A DNA stretch of 5,861 nt, taken from NCBI GenBank assembly GCA_023399455.1, contig JAEWPN010000123.1:1-5861 (forward strand), given 5' to 3'. The first letter of the stretch is position 1, and each line of letters starts with the position of its first letter. The position numbers and the translations under genes are program-made. The DNA comes from Bacillota bacterium (lineage in GTDB: Bacteria > Bacillota > Clostridia > Lachnospirales > Lachnospiraceae). Positions 1-4,947 of the stretch are shown here, piece by piece. A model generated the notes under the pieces. It worked only from the letters and a program-made list of their open reading frames with translations. It did not search any database and was not told where the DNA came from.

Positions 1-9
1 ACTCTCCGA

Positions 10-117
10 CCCTGACCATAGAGATTTGCTTGGTTTTCAAGGCGGATGATTAAGGCGTACTGGACGTACGCCGATTGAAGACAACGCAGAAAACCAAACA
101 AATATCATGGTTCAGGG
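10..117. repeat. Long two-tier imperfect inverted repeat (large hairpin)
   Basis: The outer arms are about 29 bases each: CCCTGACCAT at 10-19 running to GGTTTTC at 32-38, matched by GAAAACC at 89-95 running to ATGG-TTCAGGG at 107-117. They pair well with a few mismatches and one bulge. A short GCG/CGC pairing (42-44 with 85-87) leads to a separate perfect inner hairpin, GGCGTAC (54-60), loop TGGAC, GTACGCC (66-72). Neither side has a U-tract, so it is a poor intrinsic terminator. It lies downstream of the ATPase gene. It could be a dispersed palindromic element, a mobile-element end or a structured RNA. Whether other copies exist cannot be seen from this window. Confidence 0.7.
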
Positions 118-164
118 CGTGTAAGACCTTGTCAAACGATGGTACCATTTCATTAATAATCTTA

Positions 165-980
165 TCACTTAAACTCGTTCCTGTGTTTTTCAAAAAAATC
201 ATAGAAATACCTTACATTTTCAAGCTCTGTCCATTTCGTTTCTTGCAGTTCTCTGGAATCTAAATTATATATTTTTGCATTCAATGTCCCTAGCATAAAA
301 GGGGAATGTGTAGAAATAATGAACTGGCATCCTAAAAATCTGGACATCTTATTTATCTTCTCAGCCAGCAATATCTGATTGGCCGGTGACAACGATACCT
401 CGGGCTCATCCAGCAAATAGAGCGCATCCGGTTCTATATAATCATCCAGCATCTGTAAGGTGGTTTCTCCATTTGAATATTTTTCCTGCGCAAATTTCAT
501 ATATTCCATTTGTTCATTCATCTTTACAGAGTTTCTTAATTGCTCTCTCTGCTCTTTGGGCATCCCTCTCTTAATATGTTCATAAACATATCCATCTCCC
601 AGAATCTGCTCTTGTTGTATTTTCTTTATTTCATATAAGATATCTTCACTTTTAATATATCTGCTTCTTTCGGGAAGTCTGCCAATCGGCATACCACTTT
701 CTTCTTCACCTAGCATATAACTGCATTCCGCTATAAACCTTTTGAAATAGGGCGTGATTCCATATTTGTTACTGGTGGCATATTCCTGTCCTTCAATTTG
801 CAGCTTATTTGCCATAATATTCAATATTGTAGATTTTCCGGATGCATTATCGCCATATAAAATTGTAATTGAACTAAATAAAAATAACTTATCCAGTTTA
901 TCCGCAAACACATTATATGGATATATATTGGGATTATTCACTGTCTTTCCGGATAATAGGAAGCTGCTTAAATATATTAT
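165..980 (-). CDS. Small stand-alone ABC/SMC-type AAA ATPase, apparent ATA start
   Basis: This is a predicted cytoplasmic ATPase of the small AAA_15/AAA_21-like group; its partner or substrate is unknown. Counting from the GTG at 941-939, Walker A is GDNASGKST (30-38), a signature-like motif SNGET is at 156-160, Walker B is ALYLLDEPE (173-181) and the H-loop is STHSPF (210-215). All the catalytic motifs look intact. The longest frame with an accepted start begins at that GTG (258 aa), which has only a weak ribosome-binding site. However, the frame stays open upstream and encodes I-I-Y-L-S-S-F-L-L-S-G-K-T. As I recall, members of this family typically begin M-I-Y-L-x-S-F. The ATA at 980-978 stands exactly where that Met should be, and AAGGTG (992-987) lies six bases before it. 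I therefore extend the gene to 980 (271 aa). Either ATA is used as a start or the start codon has mutated. The predicted promoter overlaps a LexA box. The ATPase call is strong; the start is moderate. Confidence 0.88.
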   Translation of the reverse strand: MIYLSSFLLSGKTVNNPNIYPYNVFADKLDKLFLFSSITILYGDNASGKSTILNIMANKLQIEGQEYATSNKYGITPYFKRFIAECSYMLGEEESGMPIGRLPERSRYIKSEDILYEIKKIQQEQILGDGYVYEHIKRGMPKEQREQLRNSVKMNEQMEYMKFAQEKYSNGETTLQMLDDYIEPDALYLLDEPEVSLSPANQILLAEKINKMSRFLGCQFIISTHSPFMLGTLNAKIYNLDSRELQETKWTELENVRYFYDFFEKHRNEFK

Positions 981-986
981 AGCTTA

Positions 987-997
987 CACCTTCTTCC
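987..997 (-). promoter_or_regulatory. Ribosome-binding site that supports the ATA start
   Basis: On the minus strand this reads GGAAGAAGGTG, followed by TAAGCT and then ATA at 980-978. The AAGGTG core is six bases from the ATA, an ideal distance. The GTG at 941-939 is preceded only by GGAAAG with about three bases of spacing. The ribosome-binding site therefore argues for initiation, now or in the ancestor, at 980. Confidence 0.6.
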
Positions 998-1030
998 ATG
1001 TGAAATATTTTTTAACATTATAATGGGATA

Positions 1031-1059
1031 AGTATACACTATTTACGTTTGCAGAACAA
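1031..1059 (-). promoter_or_regulatory. Predicted promoter of the ATPase gene
   Basis: On the minus strand, TTGTTC (1059-1054) and TATACT (1036-1031) are separated by 17 bases, giving a start near 1024. The -10 is good; the -35 matches only its TTG half well. A second -10 candidate, TATAAT (1022-1017), has a poor -35 (TAAATA). The first choice is preferred because its -35 lies inside the LexA box, the usual arrangement for an SOS promoter. Confidence 0.45.
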
Positions 1060-1066
1060 GCGTTCT
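1053..1066. promoter_or_regulatory. Predicted LexA (SOS) box
   Basis: AGAACAAGCGTTCT is a perfect 5-bp inverted repeat around a 4-base centre. It matches the Gram-positive LexA/DinR core GAAC-RNRY-GTTC at every defined position. It covers the predicted -35 of the ATPase gene, where bound LexA would block RNA polymerase. It ends 34 bases before the -35 of the alaA promoter, so control of alaA is less likely. I infer SOS induction of the ATPase. Confidence 0.6.
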
Positions 1067-1099
1067 TTCTGCCTTAATTGCTTTTATATAAATAGACTA

Positions 1100-1128
1100 T
1101 TGACAAAATACTTATAAGAAATTAAAAT
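1100..1128 (+). promoter_or_regulatory. Strong vegetative promoter for the T-box leader and alaA
   Basis: A consensus TTGACA (1100-1105) is followed by exactly 17 bases and then TAAAAT (1123-1128), a five-of-six match to TATAAT. Transcription should start near 1135. This gives a leader of roughly 318 bases before the alaA start codon, enough for the whole T-box. Because the promoter is close to ideal, regulation probably rests mainly on riboswitch attenuation. Confidence 0.8.
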
Positions 1129-1142
1129 GCTCTTAATGATAA

Positions 1143-1420
1143 AGATAAATGCAATGAAGGAAAGTAGTAAGCATGAATGAAGTTTCAGAGAGAGGATGGC
1201 TGGTGAAAATCCTTATGGAGTTCATGGTGAAGCAGTTCCGGAGCAGAGGAGCCCAAAGGCACATTTCAGATGATATGCTTAGTAGGTTTCGACGTATTCC
1301 CACGTTACAGGGACACATCATGATTGTGGTGGATGAGAGCAGGTTTTCCTGAATTTAGGTGGTAACACGGATATTAGCATATTCGCCCTAAGCGTAAAGA
1401 TTTACGCTTAGGGCTTTTTC
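1143..1420 (+). ncRNA. T-box riboswitch leader, predicted specifier GCA (alanine)
   Basis: Class-I T-box leaders sense uncharged tRNA. Stem I runs from about 1145 to 1268. It has AGTA (1166-1169) in the specifier-loop 5' strand, an upper helix CATGAA/TTCATG (1172-1177 with 1221-1226), an AG-rich distal bulge and a terminal hairpin AGGAT/ATCCT (1193-1197, 1209-1213) enclosing GGTG. The lower helix GGAA (1159-1162) with TTCC (1236-1239) leaves GTGAAGCAG as the 3' specifier strand. Aligned by register to the glyQS leader, the codon is GCA (1232-1234) followed by a purine. Stem III has TCCC/GGGA around the usual GTTAC loop. In the antiterminator, TTAGG (1355-1359) pairs CCTAA (1387-1391), the bulge starts TGGT (1360-1363, fitting ACCA of an A73 tRNA), and CGGATAT (1368-1374) pairs ATATTCG (1379-1385). 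The competing terminator shares 1385-1391. The T-box call is very secure; the Ala reading is inferred from register. Confidence 0.93.
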
Positions 1421-1423
1421 TTT
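1385..1423 (+). terminator. T-box intrinsic terminator
   Basis: GCCCTAAGCGTAAA (1385-1398) and TTTACGCTTAGGGC (1401-1414) form a perfect 14-bp stem, with the last pairs opening to form the loop, followed by TTTTTCTTT. The 5' arm shares CCTAA with the antiterminator, so the two structures are mutually exclusive. With charged tRNA the terminator forms and alaA is off. Confidence 0.92.
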
Positions 1424-1438
1424 GTCACAAAAAATATT

Positions 1439-1444
1439 AGGAGG
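1439..1444 (+). promoter_or_regulatory. alaA ribosome-binding site
   Basis: A perfect AGGAGG lies eight bases before the ATG at 1453, beyond the terminator. It fixes the alaA start. Confidence 0.85.
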
Positions 1445-1452
1445 TTTTTATT

Positions 1453-2670
1453 ATGAGAATGTTTGAAAAATCATCAAAGCTTGACAATGTGTGTTATGAC
1501 ATCAGGGGACCTGTTATGGATGAAGCCAACAGAATGATTGCGGCAGGAGAGAAAATAGTCAAATTGAATATCGGAAATCCGGCGCCGTTTGGTTTCAGAG
1601 CACCGGACGCAGTAATAAAAAGTATGTCGGAAAACCTTACAAACACGGAAGGCTATTCAGATTCCAAGGGACTAATCAGCGCAAGAAAAGCAATTGTAGA
1701 GTATTGCCGGAGCAAAAATATGCCTGATGTTTCTGTGGACGACGTATATACCGGGAATGGTGTCAGCGAATTGATCACATTATGTATGCAGGGGCTTTTA
1801 AACAGCGGCGACGAAGTACTCGTTCCGTCACCGGATTATCCGCTGTGGACCGCTTCCATTACGTTGGCGGGCGGAGTCGCTGTACACTATATATGCGATG
1901 AACAAAATGAATGGTATCCGGATATCGAGGATATGAAAAGCAAAATCACAGAAAAGACAAAGGCTATTGTAGTTATTAATCCCAACAATCCCACCGGCGC
2001 ACTATATCCCAAAGAGATTCTTCTCCAAATTGTTGAAATGGCAAGGCAGCATGGGTTAATTTTATTTGCCGATGAAATCTACGATCGTCTTGTTATGGAT
2101 GGACTTGAGCACATCGCGTTAGCTTCGCTGGCGCCGGATTTACTGACCGTGTCATTTAACGGCTTATCAAAGTCTCATCTCTTAGCGGGTTATCGCTGTG
2201 GATGGATGTGTCTTTGCGGAGATAAATCCAAGGCAAAGGGATATATAGAAGGTATCAATCTTCTTTCTTCCATGCGGCTGTGCTCCAATGTACCGGCACA
2301 ATCATTAATCCCAACTGCGCTGGAAAACCTTGAAGATGCCAAAAACATGCTGCTGCCGGGAGGAAGAATCTATGAGCAAAGAGAGTATATATACAATGCT
2401 ATAGCAGATATCCCGGGCCTTAGTGTCGTAAAGCCCAAAGCAGCATTTTACATGTTCCCGTACATGGATATCGAAAAATTTCATATTGTGGATGACGAAA
2501 GATTCGTATTGGATTTTCTTAAAGAGAAAAAGATACTCTTTACACACGGCGGCGGCTTTCATTGGACAAAACCCGATCATTTCCGTATCGTATACCTACC
2601 TTGTGTCGATGATCTCAGCATCGCGGCAGAATCGCTTAAAGATTTTCTTCATGATTATAAACAGAGCTAA
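1453..2670 (+). CDS. alaA: Alanine aminotransferase AlaA (glutamate-pyruvate transaminase)
   Basis: This PLP-dependent fold-type I aminotransferase interconverts pyruvate plus glutamate with alanine plus 2-oxoglutarate in the cytosol. At 405 aa it is the length I recall for E. coli AlaA and aligns with it from end to end, including EKSSKL-NVCYDIRGP near the start, LNIGNPAPFGF (38-48) and GYSDSKGL (67-74). Expected active-site positions are present: Y15 and R18 of the N-terminal substrate segment, N179 in NPNNPTG (176-182), D207 and Y210 in FADEIYD, the Schiff-base K240 in NGLSK, phosphate-binding R248 and carboxylate-binding R378. One oddity is SKSHLLAGYR: E. coli has Arg where L243 stands, three residues after the lysine, though R248 is kept. 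It appears to be a single-gene unit behind an alanine-type T-box, so expression should rise when tRNA-Ala is uncharged. Another small-amino-acid transaminase activity cannot be excluded, but the T-box supports alanine. Confidence 0.93.
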   Translation: MRMFEKSSKLDNVCYDIRGPVMDEANRMIAAGEKIVKLNIGNPAPFGFRAPDAVIKSMSENLTNTEGYSDSKGLISARKAIVEYCRSKNMPDVSVDDVYTGNGVSELITLCMQGLLNSGDEVLVPSPDYPLWTASITLAGGVAVHYICDEQNEWYPDIEDMKSKITEKTKAIVVINPNNPTGALYPKEILLQIVEMARQHGLILFADEIYDRLVMDGLEHIALASLAPDLLTVSFNGLSKSHLLAGYRCGWMCLCGDKSKAKGYIEGINLLSSMRLCSNVPAQSLIPTALENLEDAKNMLLPGGRIYEQREYIYNAIADIPGLSVVKPKAAFYMFPYMDIEKFHIVDDERFVLDFLKEKKILFTHGGGFHWTKPDHFRIVYLPCVDDLSIAAESLKDFLHDYKQS

Positions 2671-2716
2671 TAATGTGCAAAATGACTTGTCATCGGTAAC
2701 TTTATTGGCAAATTTT

Positions 2717-2747
2717 CGTATTGGTCAGAAATATCCTGACCAATACG
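2717..2747. repeat. Perfect 12-bp inverted repeat between convergent genes
   Basis: CGTATTGGTCAG (2717-2728) and CTGACCAATACG (2736-2747) are perfectly complementary around a 7-base loop. The repeat lies in the 152-base gap between the ends of alaA and the PAS regulator. A shared bidirectional terminator is the obvious role, but neither strand has a U-tract after the stem: the plus side continues GACATTGG and the minus side AAAATTTG. It could instead stabilise RNA ends or be a protein site. Confidence 0.6.
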
Positions 2748-2822
2748 GACATTGGTTTGTAACAAATTTATTACTCAATGATTATTTCGGCAGCTTCGCG
2801 AACACTATATTAACTCTCAATA

Positions 2823-4253
2823 CTATTTCAGAGCCTTTTTCCCCCGTTCCTTCATAAGCCCGGCTTTCTCATACTTCTGACGTTTTCTTACAAAGGTTGA
2901 ACTGTCCATACCAAGGCTTTCTGCTGCAAGCCTTGTATTACGATACTTTTTAAAAGCCTTTTCCATGTAACTTGCTTCCAGACGTGCTATCTCTTCCTTC
3001 AGGTCATATTTCTCCGGAAGTTCCTCTTGTCTCTTGCTCGTAAATTCTATATTTTCTTCAATAAACAAATCCTGCGGGCCGATAATGTCCTCAGGGCTGA
3101 TTATAGCGGCCCTTTGAACGAGATTTTTTAATTCCAGAACATTTCCCGGCCAATGATAATCAAGCAGGATCTTGTAGCTGTCACGATCAAATTTTTTGTT
3201 CTCTCCGGTCTTTTTATTATGCTGATTCAAAAAGAAATCCAACAAAGGGACTATGTCTTCTTTTCTTTCCCTTAAAGGAACGACTTCCAGAGGGAACAAT
3301 GAAAATATATCTAATATTTCCCTGTTAATGATACTTTTACTCTTTAATTCTTCAAGAGAATAAACGCTGCCCGCAATAACCCTTACATTTAATTTACGTA
3401 CCGTCCCGTCACCAAGAACGCAAGCTCCCTCTCTGATAAGTTCAAGCAATACAATCTGCAGTTTTAGCGGGATTTCACTAAGCTCCTCGATATAGATGGT
3501 TCCTCTTTCTGCACTTTCAAGCATCCCCATCCTGTATTCACCGCTTTTTTCATCATAGATTCCAAACAAATAACCCATGAGCTCCGCTTCCGGTATCACC
3601 GAAAAGTTGATACGCAAGAAAGAAAACTCAGAGCGTTCCGAATGTTTATGGATAAATTCAGCCATCTTTTCTTTGCCAACACCGTTATCCCCTGACAGCA
3701 GTATGGGATTGTCCACCATGGAAACACGTTCTACAACTCGCATAAGACCAATTGATTTCTTATCAACAGCCACGATTTCGGTATTTCCCGTCATTTCTCT
3801 CTGTATTCGTTCCACTTCCTGCAGGTAAGTACGATTCAGCTGCTCTTTTCTTCTAAGTTCCCTTCTTATCGAATAGATTTCTGTAATCTCACGTACAATC
3901 GTGACAACCATAATAATATTTTCACTGTTATTACCCTCTTCAAAAATCGGAGTACTCGTAATAATCGCTCTTTTTCCGGTCCGGAAACTCTGTTCTGCAG
4001 TAAAGGTGTCTCTCGTCTCGAGAACCGCCAGCGTACCGCTCCTTGAAATCACTCCCCTGGCGACCAAATCTTTCATATTCCTGCCTATCATTTCAGATTT
4101 TAGCAGGCCGCTGATCAATTCATAGCTATGATTCAAATATACAGTATTAGCTTCGTTATCCGTTATATAAATACCATCATGAAAATTCTCCAAAATCGCT
4201 TCCAGATAATCCTGTATTAAAAATGGGAAGTTCCCTTGTTCGCCTTTGCCCAT
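2823..4253 (-). CDS. PAS / degenerate AAA+ (sigma-54-activator-like) / TyrR-type HTH regulator
   Basis: This 476-aa cytoplasmic transcription regulator has an N-terminal PAS sensor (about 15-125), a coiled-coil linker (about 126-155), an AAA+ domain (about 160-395) and a C-terminal Fis/TyrR-type HTH (about 425-462, TRLAAESLGMDSSTFVRKRQ). Walker A is intact (GDNGVGKE, 188-195). Other residues a sigma-54 activator needs are gone: GAFTGA is GIYDEK (231-236), Walker B has E256 for Asp, sensor I ends S296-V297 instead of Thr-Asn, both arginine fingers are replaced (N310, I316), and sensor II Arg is L373 in WPGNVLELKN. I infer that it binds nucleotide poorly or statically and acts on ordinary promoters, TyrR-style or as a repressor. 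An upstream ATG at 4277 exists, but AGGAGG (4264-4259) sits five bases from the ATG at 4253, which I chose. The ligand of the PAS domain and the target genes are unknown; the divergent gene is the likeliest target. Confidence 0.9.
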   Translation of the reverse strand: MGKGEQGNFPFLIQDYLEAILENFHDGIYITDNEANTVYLNHSYELISGLLKSEMIGRNMKDLVARGVISRSGTLAVLETRDTFTAEQSFRTGKRAIITSTPIFEEGNNSENIIMVVTIVREITEIYSIRRELRRKEQLNRTYLQEVERIQREMTGNTEIVAVDKKSIGLMRVVERVSMVDNPILLSGDNGVGKEKMAEFIHKHSERSEFSFLRINFSVIPEAELMGYLFGIYDEKSGEYRMGMLESAERGTIYIEELSEIPLKLQIVLLELIREGACVLGDGTVRKLNVRVIAGSVYSLEELKSKSIINREILDIFSLFPLEVVPLRERKEDIVPLLDFFLNQHNKKTGENKKFDRDSYKILLDYHWPGNVLELKNLVQRAAIISPEDIIGPQDLFIEENIEFTSKRQEELPEKYDLKEEIARLEASYMEKAFKKYRNTRLAAESLGMDSSTFVRKRQKYEKAGLMKERGKKALK

Positions 4254-4258
4254 CTTGC

Positions 4259-4264
4259 CCTCCT
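4259..4264 (-). promoter_or_regulatory. Ribosome-binding site that decides the regulator start
   Basis: On the minus strand AGGAGG is five bases before the ATG at 4253-4251. The in-frame ATG at 4277 has only an A/T-rich lead without a Shine-Dalgarno match and lies upstream of this site, so it is not favoured. Confidence 0.8.
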
Positions 4265-4301
4265 GTCTAAAAAACATACGAAATAAATGTTTTTTCTTTT
4301 A

Positions 4302-4317
4302 GTTGCATTTTTGCAAC
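4302..4317. repeat. Perfect inverted repeat GTTGCA-TTTT-TGCAAC, possible operator
   Basis: The 6-bp arms surround four T bases. The repeat lies just downstream of the predicted start of the regulator transcript (near 4322) and within the divergent control region. It could be an operator or a small hairpin in the regulator's 5' untranslated RNA. I found no -24/-12 pattern of a sigma-54 promoter around it. Confidence 0.4.
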
Positions 4318-4328
4318 ATTTTGTATAG

Positions 4329-4357
4329 AGTATACTTAAAAATACTAATTATTTCAA
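4329..4357 (-). promoter_or_regulatory. Predicted sigma-A promoter of the PAS regulator
   Basis: On the minus strand, TTGAAA (4357-4352), a 17-base spacer and TATACT (4334-4329) give a good vegetative promoter about 75 bases before the chosen ATG. Its -35 lies at the centre of the 4342-4369 inverted repeat, so a protein bound there would block it. Confidence 0.6.
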
Positions 4358-4369
4358 CATAATTAGTAT
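4342..4369. repeat. Perfect 11-bp inverted repeat over the regulator's -35, candidate operator
   Basis: ATACTAATTAT (4342-4352), a 6-base centre and ATAATTAGTAT (4359-4369) form a perfect dyad. Its centre coincides with the predicted -35 of the minus-strand regulator gene, and it lies about 50 bases before the divergent gene's ATG. No T-run follows it, so it is not a terminator. An operator for the dimeric HTH regulator, acting on both genes, is the simplest reading. Confidence 0.55.
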
Positions 4370-4419
4370 CATGTTAAGAAAAATTATTAATTAATATTTA
4401 CCAGCGATTGGAGAGATTG

Positions 4420-4947
4420 ATGATATCAGCAGAAAATGTCCTCGAACTTAGAAAAAAAGCCGATGAGATAAATACCACATTTTTGAATTCCATGAACACC
4501 TCACAGCATATAAAGGAATGCAGAACAGCATTATTTGATGCATCACAGCATTTACTATTCCTGTTTAACTCCAACCACTTTAAGTCAGATATTATACCGG
4601 AACAGCTTTCGGCTCTGGTGGATATATGTAAATTAGGGATTTCCTTGTCTGCCGGCGCTGCACAGACAAGGATTGCCTGTCAAAAAGGAAATGGTTGGGA
4701 AAAAATTTATCCTGATATAATTACGCAAGAAGAACGCATGAAATGTATAGAAATATATGATTGTTTAACAGGATATGCGAAGGAGCACGACTCTGCCTAC
4801 GTTCCACCAGTATTAGAGAGGGTTCCGCCGAGTTCCGGTGAACTTCAGTCCATGCAAAAATTGTACTTTGAACAGTGTGCTGCAATTTCCAGTAAAAAGC
4901 AGGCAGACAGCCAGAAATTGAATTTGCTGCTTGGGAGGCGCAGATGA
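4420..4947 (+). CDS. Hypothetical protein, soluble and probably mainly helical
   Basis: I do not recognise this 175-aa protein and assign no function. It has no signal peptide or clear membrane segment. The first 75 residues look helical, with a hydrophobic stretch LLFLFN (45-50). Six cysteines (34, 70, 87, 109, 115, 153) are scattered without a metal-site spacing. A proline-containing linker (129-137) is followed by a polar C-terminal helix ending in Arg-Arg-Arg. I chose the ATG at 4420 because GGAGAG (4410-4415) is placed for it; the TTG at 4408 overlaps that site and is unlikely. The gene is divergent from the PAS regulator and shares with it a region containing two inverted repeats, so it is a probable regulatory target. 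Its stop codon abuts that of the hydrolase gene, with no terminator between them. That it is a real gene is supported by the ribosome-binding site and the length of the frame. Confidence 0.7.
   Translation: MISAENVLELRKKADEINTTFLNSMNTSQHIKECRTALFDASQHLLFLFNSNHFKSDIIPEQLSALVDICKLGISLSAGAAQTRIACQKGNGWEKIYPDIITQEERMKCIEIYDCLTGYAKEHDSAYVPPVLERVPPSSGELQSMQKLYFEQCAAISSKKQADSQKLNLLLGRRR

Noticed and set aside
37..108. 23-codon minus-strand frame starting ATG at 108
   Set aside because: It runs through the inverted repeat, has no convincing ribosome-binding site and looks like a by-product of the palindrome.
754..1023. 89-codon plus-strand frame
   Set aside because: It is antisense to the 5' end and promoter of the ATPase gene and shows no coding-like features.
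1236..1238. TTC (Phe) as the T-box specifier
   Set aside because: TTCC pairs with GGAA (1159-1162) to form the lower helix, and TTC is followed by C rather than a purine. GCA at 1232-1234 fits the register. It stays the main alternative.
1133..1321. 62-codon minus-strand frame
   Set aside because: It lies wholly within the T-box leader and its upstream region, which fully explains the sequence, and it has no recognisable protein features.
2305..2580. Minus-strand frame inside alaA, and plus-strand frame 2486-2857 running off its end
   Set aside because: Both are shadows of the AlaA coding sequence, which is conserved in its own frame throughout.
4275..4277. Upstream ATG as the regulator start
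   Set aside because: It lacks a ribosome-binding site, and the strong AGGAGG lies downstream of it, placed for the ATG at 4253.
4302..4317. Sigma-54 (-24/-12) promoter near the sigma-54-like regulator
   Set aside because: The TTGC elements have the wrong spacing and no GG at -24. No good TGGCAC-N5-TTGC match was seen elsewhere by eye, consistent with the lost GAFTGA motif.
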